Shown piece by piece: positions 7,312-14,677 of a DNA stretch of 43,722 nucleotides. The stretch is from the NCBI GenBank assembly GCA_015056155.1, contig SVGU01000016.1, positions 1 through 43,722 on the forward strand. Direction: 5' to 3'. The notes beneath the pieces are model-generated. The model saw only the letters and a program-made list of their open reading frames with translations, ran no database searches and had not been told where the DNA came from. Within the stretch, counting starts at the first letter, position 1. The number at the start of each line of letters is the position of its first letter. A program made the translations under genes and the position numbers. Origin of the DNA: Clostridiales bacterium. GTDB lineage: Bacteria; Bacillota; Clostridia; Christensenellales; Aristaeellaceae.

Positions 7312-8679
7312 TTATTCATTCACGATGCTGCGCGCCACATGCACGCCGCTGGCAGAGGCGTGCGACAGCGAATGGGTGATGCCGCTGCCGTCGCCGATGA
7401 TGTACAGGCCGGGATAGCGGGTCTCCAGCTGCCTGCTGACCTCGACCTCCATGTTGTAGAACTTGACCTCCACGCCGTAGAGGAGCGTATCCTCATTGGC
7501 GGTGCCGGGCGCGACCTTGTCCAGCGCATAGATCATCTCAATGATGCCGTCCAGGATGCGCTTGGGCAGCACAAGGCTCAGGTCGCCGGGCGTCGCATTG
7601 AGCGTAGGAGTAATGAACGCTTCCTCGATCCGGCTCGGGGTGGAACGCCGTCCGCGGATCAGGTCGCCGAAACGCTGCACGATCACGCCGCCGCCCAGCA
7701 TGTTGCTCAGCCTTGCGATGGATTCGCCGTAGCCGTTGGAATCCTTGAACGGCTCGGAGAAGTGCTTGGCGACCAGCAGGGCGAAATTCGTGTTCTCGGT
7801 CTGCTTCGCCGGATCCTCGTAGCTGTGGCCGTTGACGGTAATGATGCCGTTGGTGTTCTCGTTGACGACGGAGCCCTTGGGATTCATGCAGAAGGTACGG
7901 ACCCGGTCGCCGTATTTTTCGGTGCGGTAGACGATCTTGCTCTCGTACAGCTCGTCCGTCAGGTGGGCGAAGACCGCCGCCGGCAGCTCCACGCGCACGC
8001 CGATGTCCACACGGTTGGACTTGGTCGGAATCTGCAGCTCCCGGCAGACCTGCTCCATCCACTTGCTGCCGCTGCGGCCGACGGACACGATGCACTTACC
8101 GCAGGTGTACGCGGCGTCCCGGCAGCGCACCTCGTAGCCGCCCGCCGCCACTGCCACGGTCTGCACGGGCGTGTCGAAGAAGAACTCCACACGCTCCTTC
8201 AGGTATTCGTACAGGTTCTCCAGCACGATGTAGTTGATGTCCGTGCCCAGATGGCGCACGGATGCATCCAGCAGGTGCAGGTCATTCTGGATGCACAGGG
8301 TCTTGAAGCGGGTACCGGCGGTGGAATACAGCTTCGTCCCCTCGCCGCCGTAGCGCAGGTTGATCTCATCCACATACCGCATCAGCTCCAGCGCCTGCTT
8401 CTTACCGATATACTCGTAGAGCGTTCCGCCGAAGTCGTTGGTGATGTTGTACTTGCCGTCAGAGAAAGCGCCCGCGCCGCCGAAGCCGCTCATGATGGAG
8501 CAGCTCTTGCAGCCGATGCAGGTCTTGATCTTCTCTCCGTCGATGGGGCAGCGGCGACGGCTCAGCTCGTGTCCCGCCTCAAACACTGCGACCTTCAGGG
8601 ACGGCCGATGCTGCATCAGTTCATATGCCGCAAAAATGCCGCCGGGGCCCGCGCCGATAATGATCACATCATAATTCAT
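7312..8679 (-). CDS. COG2509-type FAD-dependent oxidoreductase
   Basis: This 455-residue flavoprotein starts with a Rossmann FAD motif (YDVIIIGAGPGGIFAAYEL). A conserved Cys cluster follows (CPIDGEKIKTCIGCKSCSI), then GFGGAGAFSDGKYN, which is diagnostic for the uncharacterised FAD-dependent dehydrogenase group COG2509. The C-terminus carries the second dinucleotide-type motif (GLYIIGDGSGITHSLSHA). The Cys cluster may bind metal or be redox active. I start it at the ATG at 8679, which has GGAGG 6 bases upstream; the upstream in-frame codon at 8721 overlaps the promoter. It is the first gene of the operon with xpt and the RelA/SpoT-domain gene. Its physiological substrate is not known. Confidence 0.88.
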   Translation of the reverse strand: MNYDVIIIGAGPGGIFAAYELMQHRPSLKVAVFEAGHELSRRRCPIDGEKIKTCIGCKSCSIMSGFGGAGAFSDGKYNITNDFGGTLYEYIGKKQALELMRYVDEINLRYGGEGTKLYSTAGTRFKTLCIQNDLHLLDASVRHLGTDINYIVLENLYEYLKERVEFFFDTPVQTVAVAAGGYEVRCRDAAYTCGKCIVSVGRSGSKWMEQVCRELQIPTKSNRVDIGVRVELPAAVFAHLTDELYESKIVYRTEKYGDRVRTFCMNPKGSVVNENTNGIITVNGHSYEDPAKQTENTNFALLVAKHFSEPFKDSNGYGESIARLSNMLGGGVIVQRFGDLIRGRRSTPSRIEEAFITPTLNATPGDLSLVLPKRILDGIIEMIYALDKVAPGTANEDTLLYGVEVKFYNMEVEVSRQLETRYPGLYIIGDGSGITHSLSHASASGVHVARSIVNE

Positions 8680-8730
8680 GCCATTCCTCCGCCTCTGCCG
8701 TTCCAGCCGGCAGTCGTTCAACTTCTTTCT

Positions 8731-8759
8731 ATATTACCACAGACTCTGTAAAATGTAAA
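8731..8759 (-). promoter_or_regulatory. Promoter of the FAD oxidoreductase-xpt-alarmone operon
   Basis: TTTACA (8754-8759), 17 bases and TAATAT (8731-8736) on the minus strand form a good sigma-A promoter. The start of transcription would be near 8724, about 45 bases before the ATG. Confidence 0.72.
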
Positions 8760-8863
8760 CTGCCCGCCGGCAGCTCTCCTGAAGGCATTCTTTATCAGAA
8801 GCGCTGACCGTGACTGGCGGCCATAAAATTTTCTGTTTTTACGATAATTGGTATCATAAAACA
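8760..8863. other. Intergenic region between divergent promoters
   Basis: This is the middle of the gene-free gap 8680-8983. It holds a small hairpin (CTGCC/GGCAG near 8760-8773), an AT-rich patch and an imperfect inverted repeat around 8843-8855 (GATAA-TTG-GTATC) just upstream of the EPS promoter, which could be an operator. I do not recognise a c-di-GMP riboswitch here or in the 85-base EPS leader. Confidence 0.35.
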
Positions 8864-8892
8864 TTGAACTCTGTAACCTTTTGTGATAGAAT
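8864..8892 (+). promoter_or_regulatory. Promoter of the exopolysaccharide operon
   Basis: TTGAAC (8864-8869), a 17-base spacer and TAGAAT (8887-8892) make a good sigma-A promoter with expected start near 8899. The first gene begins at 8984, leaving a leader of about 85 bases. It is the only clear promoter I see for the fifteen co-directional genes that follow. Confidence 0.75.
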
Positions 8893-8983
8893 ACAATCTG
8901 GATGGGTTTTGACCAGAATCTTCATCCGCAAAACATCTCCTGCCGGCGCGGCCGGACACCGAATGAGGAATAAGGGGTAGCCA

Positions 8984-10552
8984 ATGCGTAGGACAATTTA
9001 CATTTTCACCGTGTTCATTCTGCTGTGCGGCATCGCACTGGCCGCATATGCGCCGGATGGGATCTCGATGACCTTCATCATCGTGATGGAGGCCGTGATC
9101 GCGCTGGGTGCGCTCTTTGGCGTGCTGCCCCTGATGCAGTACAGCCGCGGCTTCCAGACGAGCCTGAAGAACATCAGCCGCGCTGTGGAGGCCCGCAACG
9201 GCTCCGCCTGGACGATGCTGGAGCAGGCGGAGGAATTCTTCCAGCAGAACACGCTGGACGGCATCTTCCGCGACTATCAGGCGAAGCTGAAGTCCCAGCG
9301 GGAGTCCGGTCAGGTGCTCAGCGACATCGACGAATATGTCAATGACGACGTGCTGGCGCTGCACTGCTGGCAGAGCATCATCCTGCAGATCCCCGGCACG
9401 CTGACGGGTCTTGGCATTCTGGGCACGTTCCTCGGCCTGATCATCGGTATCCGCGGCATCGGCTTCAGCACCGTCAACGCAGCGCTGTCCAGCGTGCAGA
9501 CGCTGCTGGAGGGCATCCAGGTCGCCTTCTACACCTCCATCGCCGGCGTGATCCTGTCCCTGCTGTTCAATTTTGTGTACCGCATGGCGTGGAATATCAT
9601 GCTGCGGAACCTGTGCATCTTCACGGAGTCCTTCCACAAGAACGTGGTGCCTCCGGTGGCGGATCAGGCGATGTACCGCGAGCAGCGCAGCGCCCGCCAG
9701 ATCGCCGATCTGCTGGAGCGGCTGCCCAAGAACGTGGGCTATTCCGTTTCCGCCAGCAGCATCCCCGCTGCCGCCGCGGCGAGCCCCGACAACGAGCAGA
9801 TCCTCATGCCGCAGATCGTTTCCGCGCTGCAGAACGGGGAGTTCACCTTCCTGCTGCAGCCCCGGTATGATCTGAACACCCGCAAGATCGTGGGCGCAGA
9901 GGCCCTCGTACGCTGGAACCACAAGAAGCTGGGCCTGCTGTCCCCGGCTGTGTTCATTCCTCTGCTGGAAAGCAACGGCTACATCACCAAGCTGGACCAG
10001 TACATCTGGGAGCAGGTCTGTCTGACCATCCGCTGCTGGATCGACGAGGGCCTGCGCCCCGTGCCGCTGTCCATCAACGTGACGAAGACGGACATCCTGG
10101 CCATGGACGTGGCCGACTGCTTCGACGCGCTGCTGAAGAAGTACCGTCTGCCCCCGCGCAGCCTTGAGATCGAGATCGCCCAGAACGCCTACCAGCAGGC
10201 CGCCAACACCGTCACCGACACGGAATCCCGCCTGCGTGAGGACGGCTTCCGCGTGATCATGGACGGCTTCGACGGCGATTACGTCGCGCTCAACGCCGCC
10301 GAGGGCATCCAGGCGGACGCGCTGAAGCTGGATCTGCGCCGCCTCTCCGGCAGCCAGAGCCAGGCCGTCCTCTCCGGCATCTTCGAACAGGCACGCTCCC
10401 TGCAGCTCAACATCGCTGCCGAGGGCATCGAGAACATGGAACAGCTGGCTGCTCTTCGCAAGTGCGGCTGCTCGGAGGGTCAGGGCTTCTTCCTCTCCAA
10501 GCCGGTCACGCTGGATGAGTTCAAGGCAATGATGATTGGGGACAAGGGCTGA
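8984..10552 (+). CDS. MotA/ExbB-like ion-channel domain fused to a degenerate EAL domain
   Basis: This 522-residue protein joins two modules. The N-terminal part has TM segments at about 5-23 and 29-51, a helical cytoplasmic stretch (52-130), then TMs at about 131-158 and 175-200. The third TM carries IPGTLTGLGILGTFLGLIIG, the hallmark of the MotA/TolQ/ExbB/ZorA channel family. Residues about 272-520 are an EAL domain. Retained are E306-A307-L308, N365, D427, K448, E480 and Q500. Lost are the second Asp of the DDFG loop (now D427-G428-F429-D430) and the Glu of the ExTE motif (LEIEIAQ, Q400). Metal-dependent c-di-GMP hydrolysis should therefore be weak or absent, while binding is possible. The ATG has an AAGGGG site upstream, and the stop overlaps the next start by one base (TGATG). 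Inference: a c-di-GMP-gated ion-driven motor or energiser. Confidence 0.85.
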   Translation: MRRTIYIFTVFILLCGIALAAYAPDGISMTFIIVMEAVIALGALFGVLPLMQYSRGFQTSLKNISRAVEARNGSAWTMLEQAEEFFQQNTLDGIFRDYQAKLKSQRESGQVLSDIDEYVNDDVLALHCWQSIILQIPGTLTGLGILGTFLGLIIGIRGIGFSTVNAALSSVQTLLEGIQVAFYTSIAGVILSLLFNFVYRMAWNIMLRNLCIFTESFHKNVVPPVADQAMYREQRSARQIADLLERLPKNVGYSVSASSIPAAAAASPDNEQILMPQIVSALQNGEFTFLLQPRYDLNTRKIVGAEALVRWNHKKLGLLSPAVFIPLLESNGYITKLDQYIWEQVCLTIRCWIDEGLRPVPLSINVTKTDILAMDVADCFDALLKKYRLPPRSLEIEIAQNAYQQAANTVTDTESRLREDGFRVIMDGFDGDYVALNAAEGIQADALKLDLRRLSGSQSQAVLSGIFEQARSLQLNIAAEGIENMEQLAALRKCGCSEGQGFFLSKPVTLDEFKAMMIGDKG

Positions 10553-12264
10553 TGAAACCGAAGAAACTCAATAACCATGACGAGCTGAATGTATGGCAGC
10601 CGACAACCGACATGATGAGCGCCCTGGTCTACATCCTGATGCTGGTGGTGCTCCTGCTGGGCCTGTATCTGCTGCAGATCCCCGAAACGACGGAGGTCGA
10701 TCCCTACATCGGCGACAGCTATGACGGCGGCGGCTGGGACGGCGAAGGCTACACCCCGACCCCCACGCCCACCCACACGCCCGATTACGATGACGGCGGC
10801 TGGTATGGCGGTGGCGGCGGCGGTTCCCACACCTACGTGCCGTACCTCTCCCCCACCGTGACGCCCACCTGGACGCCCACCCCGACCCCGACCTATCTCC
10901 CGCCCTCCGGCAGCGGCGGCGGAACGGGCGGCGGCAACGGCGGCGGCGACGGCCCCGGCACCGAGCCGGACAACGGCTTCAAGTCCGCGGTGTACGTCAT
11001 GCTGATCGACGCGGAGACCGAGCGCACGATCAAGGAGGCCAATGTGCAGTTCGAGCTGTACATGGCCGACGGCGCGCTGCAGATCCTCAACACCTACTAT
11101 CCCGAGCGGATCGCCTACCGCAGCTACCTCACCACCGAGGCCGGCACCTTCTTCCTGCCCGAGAAGCTGATCCAGGGCAGCTATGAGCTGCACATGCTGA
11201 CCGAGCCGGAGGGCTACGACGCTGCGCCCAACCAGGCGTTCTACCTCAACGACCTCTACGACTGGCCCGATCCCTTCGTCGTGCACGTGCCGGTCTATCC
11301 CTCCCGCAATGTGATCCGCGTGCAGATGACCGACGCGGCGACCGGTCTGCCCGTTTCCGGCGGCAGCTTCGAGGTCATCTCCAAGAACAACGTGATCACC
11401 CCCGACGGCACTCTCCGCTACTACGCCGGCGAGACGGTCAGCCTCATCGAATGCGACGAGAACGGCATCGGCCAGAGCGAGGAGATCTACCTGGGCGAGT
11501 ACATCGTGCGCCAGAAGACCATCCCGGATTACTACGCCAGCCTCACCGAGACGTTCGAGGTGACGGTGGACAAGAAGTCCGACATCGAGCCGCCGCTCAA
11601 CGCAGTCGCCTGCGAGCGGACTCGCATCGTGCTGAACCTGGCAGACGAGCTGTATCCGGCCACGGGCATCGCAGACGCCGCTTTCACCGTGCGCAGCAGC
11701 GCCCCCGGCGCCGAGGCCATGGAGGTCCGCACGGACAGCCGCGGCTGCATCGTGCTGGATGAGCTGGACAAGGGCGTCTCCTACCACATCAGCCAGAGCA
11801 GCACCACCGGCAATTACCGCGCCGATTCCGACGTTCATACGGTGAGCGTCGCTGCGGACGGCCGCATCGGCGGCGTGCCCGAGACCACGCTGAACATCGC
11901 CAACCGGCTGCTGCGCGTGGCCATCGGCGTGACGGATGAGTTCAGCAGCGTGCAGGTGCCGGGCGTGAGCCTGTCGCTGTACAACGCACACGATGAGCTG
12001 ATCAACAGCTGGACGACCAGCGGCAGCGCACTGATGCTGGACAGCCTGCAGGTCGGCGACTACTACGTGATCAAGGACGGCGACACGGAGCATCATTACA
12101 GCTTCAGCGTCCGCGATCAGGCCAAGATCCAGACGCACAACATCCACACGACCTACGTGATGCAGTATGTGCTGCTGGGCGTGGGCGCCTTCGCAGCGGC
12201 TGCGGCGGCCGTCGTCCTGACGCTCGTCATCCGCAGGCGGAAGAAGAGCAAAACCAACAAATAA
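10552..12264 (+). CDS. MotB/ExbD-like subunit with a stack of Cna-B-like domains
   Basis: This 570-residue protein starts with a short cytoplasmic tail and WQPTTDMMSALVYILML. An Asp (D20) sits at the entry of a single TM (about 21-42), as in MotB, ExbD, TolR and ZorB, where that residue is the ion carrier. A Gly/Pro/Thr-rich linker (about 44-142, with TPTPTP runs) follows. Then come about four beta-rich, Cna-B/SpaA-like domains (about 145-245, 253-345, 355-450, 453-525), a second TM (about 538-560) and a basic RRRKKSK tail. No OmpA-type peptidoglycan-binding domain and no LPXTG motif is present. Both ends are in the membrane, so the whole middle is outside the cell. It overlaps the channel gene by one base and is surely its partner. 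How it engages the wall or glycan is unknown. Confidence 0.8.
   Translation: MKPKKLNNHDELNVWQPTTDMMSALVYILMLVVLLLGLYLLQIPETTEVDPYIGDSYDGGGWDGEGYTPTPTPTHTPDYDDGGWYGGGGGGSHTYVPYLSPTVTPTWTPTPTPTYLPPSGSGGGTGGGNGGGDGPGTEPDNGFKSAVYVMLIDAETERTIKEANVQFELYMADGALQILNTYYPERIAYRSYLTTEAGTFFLPEKLIQGSYELHMLTEPEGYDAAPNQAFYLNDLYDWPDPFVVHVPVYPSRNVIRVQMTDAATGLPVSGGSFEVISKNNVITPDGTLRYYAGETVSLIECDENGIGQSEEIYLGEYIVRQKTIPDYYASLTETFEVTVDKKSDIEPPLNAVACERTRIVLNLADELYPATGIADAAFTVRSSAPGAEAMEVRTDSRGCIVLDELDKGVSYHISQSSTTGNYRADSDVHTVSVAADGRIGGVPETTLNIANRLLRVAIGVTDEFSSVQVPGVSLSLYNAHDELINSWTTSGSALMLDSLQVGDYYVIKDGDTEHHYSFSVRDQAKIQTHNIHTTYVMQYVLLGVGAFAAAAAAVVLTLVIRRRKKSKTNK
10751..10903 (+). repeat. Low-complexity Pro/Thr/Gly coding repeats
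   Basis: Two runs of CCNACN codons encode TPTPTPTHTP (near 10752-10782) and TPTWTPTPTPTYLPP (near 10860-10903), with a Gly-rich run between and after them. They form the flexible extracellular linker of the MotB-like protein. Such runs can change length by slippage. Confidence 0.7.
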
Positions 12265-12279
12265 AGGAAGGAAACAGCC

Positions 12280-13944
12280 ATGAAAAACGGCGGAATTCAG
12301 ATTCGGGTCAGCGACATGCTGTTCATCCTGCAGAAGCGGTGGAAGACCATCGCCGGCCTCACGCTGCTGGGCCTGGTGTTCGGCTGCGTGCTGTCCGGGA
12401 TGACCTATGTGCAGACCTCCTTCCAGACCTATGAGGTCACCGGCTCCTTCGCGATCACCACGCAGAACGGGCAGGGCAAGTACATCAACGGCTCCACAGC
12501 CGCCAACAACAACGATTTCCACCTTGCCGAGGACATGGTGGACGCGGTGCGGTATATCATCCTGAGCGATCAGGTGCTCAACCGCGTCATCAACGATCAG
12601 GAGCTGCTGGGCGTGACCATCGGTCAGATCCGCAGCAACCTGACGGTCGAGCAGTACAAGGACACCCAGATCCTCGAGATGACCCTTACCTGGCGTACGC
12701 CTGCGGAGGGTCTGGAGATCTGGAATGCGCTGGTCGGCGCAGTCAACCAGGAGCTGCCGCGCGTTCTGCAGCTGGGCTCGCTGGTGATGATCAACCAGGC
12801 CGAGGCGCAGCTGGTCGGCGTGGGCGGCGCGAGCAGCCTGCAGCTGTGGGCGCTCCTGGCCATGCTGGGCTTCGCTGCCGGCGTCGGCATCGCGCTGCTG
12901 GAGCTGCTGACCCATCCCACGATCAACAACGTGCGCGATGTGGAGGGCATGCTGGGTCTGGAGACCATCGGCGTGATCCCCCATGACGGCCGCTTCTTCC
13001 AGAAGCACGGCTCTCTCCTGTCCATCGAGGACACCAAGACGAGCAAGATCTACCAGAACTACAACGCCGCAGCCTACATTCTGCGCAACCGCATGGGCAC
13101 GAAGGAGAAGCATCACTGCTTCTACGTTACCTCCGCCGCCGCGCGCGAGGGCAAGACCTCCGTGGCTGCCAACCTGGCCATGCAGCTCTCCGACATGGAG
13201 CACCGCACGCTGCTGATCGACTTCAACACCCGCAATCCCGGTCTGGGCGCGCTGTTCCTGAGCGAGGTGGATTACGCCCACTCCCTGAACGCCCTGTACC
13301 GCGGCGATGCGACGGTCGACGAGGCCGTCACCACCCTGACCGGCTATCTCGATCTGCTGCCCACCGTGCTGGAGCACACGCCCATCCCCATGGACAGCAC
13401 CGTGGAAGAGCTGATCCATCAGCTCAAGGAGCGCTACGAGTACGTCATCATCGACGCGGCGCCCGTGGGTCAGGTGTCCGATACCTTGAGCCTGAACCGC
13501 GTAGCGAATGCCGTGCTGTTCGTGGTCGGCTATGATTCCGCGACGGTGCCCGAGATCCAGAACTCCCTGGAGCGTCTGGACAAGTCCGGCATCCGCGTCA
13601 TCGGCTGCGTGGTGAACGGCGTCTCCCGCGGCGCGAAGAACAGCCCGCGCGGCAGCTCCGCACCGCAGCGCCGCAAGCCCTCCCCGTCCGCCGAGCCCTT
13701 CCAGGCCCCCGCAGAGCCGGAGATGATCTCCGAGATGCTCCATTCCTCCGCCGACGCCTCTGCCAGCCGCCCGGTCAGCGACGTGCGCACCGCGCGCCCC
13801 CGCAACGTGATGGCGGATCTGCTGGCCCAGTCGGAGGAGCCGGACGAGCACTCTGACAGCGACGTGATGTCCGCGCTGCTGCAGATGGGCGTGAAGGGTG
13901 AATTCGACCAGAACGATTCCGAAGACAAGACCCTCTCCACCTGA
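12280..13944 (+). CDS. Wzz-type chain-length regulator fused to a BY-kinase domain
   Basis: This 554-residue protein resembles CpsC/CpsD joined in one chain. TM1 (about 22-44), an extracytoplasmic Wzz region and TM2 (about 188-211) are followed by a P-loop kinase. Walker A is TSAAAREGKTS (K292). Walker A' is LLIDFNTRNP, keeping the first Asp (D314) but with Asn in place of the second. Walker B is YVIIDAAPVG (D392). In BY-kinases a C-terminal Tyr cluster is autophosphorylated; here there is no Tyr after Y418, and the last 100 residues are Ser/Pro-rich and disordered. The Pro-rich motif usually found before TM2 is also absent. No CpsB or Wzb-type phosphatase is in the window. It should control polymer length or assembly, but phosphotyrosine cycling is doubtful. 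Confidence 0.86.
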   Translation: MKNGGIQIRVSDMLFILQKRWKTIAGLTLLGLVFGCVLSGMTYVQTSFQTYEVTGSFAITTQNGQGKYINGSTAANNNDFHLAEDMVDAVRYIILSDQVLNRVINDQELLGVTIGQIRSNLTVEQYKDTQILEMTLTWRTPAEGLEIWNALVGAVNQELPRVLQLGSLVMINQAEAQLVGVGGASSLQLWALLAMLGFAAGVGIALLELLTHPTINNVRDVEGMLGLETIGVIPHDGRFFQKHGSLLSIEDTKTSKIYQNYNAAAYILRNRMGTKEKHHCFYVTSAAAREGKTSVAANLAMQLSDMEHRTLLIDFNTRNPGLGALFLSEVDYAHSLNALYRGDATVDEAVTTLTGYLDLLPTVLEHTPIPMDSTVEELIHQLKERYEYVIIDAAPVGQVSDTLSLNRVANAVLFVVGYDSATVPEIQNSLERLDKSGIRVIGCVVNGVSRGAKNSPRGSSAPQRRKPSPSAEPFQAPAEPEMISEMLHSSADASASRPVSDVRTARPRNVMADLLAQSEEPDEHSDSDVMSALLQMGVKGEFDQNDSEDKTLST

Positions 13945-13961
13945 TCCGGGAAGGCTGCTCC

Positions 13962-14645
13962 ATGAAGGAATTACAGACGATGCAGGTGCTTCTGAGCCTC
14001 CTGCTGATCCTGTGCGGATACTGGATGCTGATGCGCGTCCACGTCCGGCACACCGCCGCGCTGCACTCGCCCCTGGGCATCGGCGCCGTTGTACTGATCA
14101 TCTACGCAGCCTTCGCGGCAGCGTTCTGTCTGGTGATCAGCCTGTGCGTCGGGCAGGGGCTGGTGCTGCCCGCGCTGCTGCTGATGGTCTTCGCCATGGC
14201 TGCAGCGTCCATACGAACCCTATCCGGGAGCTGGCGCGAGGTGCGTCCGCTCCCGGCCGTTCTGCTTCTGGCGTGGCTGCTGATCGCCATGTACCTGACG
14301 CTGTTCACCCGAGAGGGCGGCAGCCGGACGGAGATCCTCGTGCAGTTTTCCGCCATCGCCGAGGCTGTCCGGGAGCGCTCGCTGCTCCCCCTGCAGCATT
14401 TCGGTCAGAATGTGATCCTGTTCGTTCCGCTGGGCATGCTCCTGCCGCTCGCCGGCCGGCGTGTCCGCTGGTTTGACTCGGCCTTTGCCGGCCTGCTCCT
14501 CACGTCCGTCATCGAGAGCGTCCAGCTGCTCTGGCAGCTTGGCCTGTGCGACGTGGAGGACCTGACGGCGAACCTCCTGGGCACGCTGCTGGGTCACGTC
14601 CTCTGCCGAATCTTCTTCCCTGCCCGCAGGGAACACACCTCATGA
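13962..14645 (+). CDS. VanZ-family membrane protein
   Basis: This 227-residue protein has about six hydrophobic segments and the VanZ signature in its C-terminal half: NVILFVPLGMLLP, then SVIESVQLLWQLG and CDVEDLTANLLGTLLG. VanZ of Enterococcus gives low-level teicoplanin resistance by an unknown mechanism. VanZ-like proteins are widespread in Firmicutes and several lie in surface-polysaccharide loci. The ATG at 13962 follows 17 bases after the kinase stop, with a GGAAGG-like site. Its place between the chain-length regulator and the polymerase suggests a role in envelope or EPS assembly, which is inference. Confidence 0.85.
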   Translation: MKELQTMQVLLSLLLILCGYWMLMRVHVRHTAALHSPLGIGAVVLIIYAAFAAAFCLVISLCVGQGLVLPALLLMVFAMAAASIRTLSGSWREVRPLPAVLLLAWLLIAMYLTLFTREGGSRTEILVQFSAIAEAVRERSLLPLQHFGQNVILFVPLGMLLPLAGRRVRWFDSAFAGLLLTSVIESVQLLWQLGLCDVEDLTANLLGTLLGHVLCRIFFPARREHTS

Positions 14646-14677
14646 TCGACGCCCATCACGATGAAAGGAGGCTGTCG

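Noticed and set aside
7294..7320. Purine riboswitch upstream of xpt
   Set aside because: xpt starts 18 bases after the preceding gene, so there is no room for the aptamer.
8893..8983. c-di-GMP riboswitch in the EPS leader
   Set aside because: The 85-base leader was read for the class I core and tetraloop-receptor pattern; none was recognised. Only a weak GGATG/CATCC pairing is visible. A covariance-model search would decide.
10751..10903. Tandem repeats as a CRISPR or VNTR array
   Set aside because: The repeats are coding Pro/Thr codons in a linker; there are no spacers and no constant repeat unit.
8984..12264. Zorya-type phage defence (ZorA/ZorB)
   Set aside because: The channel signature resembles ZorA, but there is no ZorC, ZorD or ZorE, no OmpA-like domain on the partner, and all neighbours make polysaccharide.
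8984..12264. Flagellar stator genes
   Set aside because: No flagellar genes are near, the partner lacks the peptidoglycan-binding domain, and an EAL fusion is not found in motility stators.
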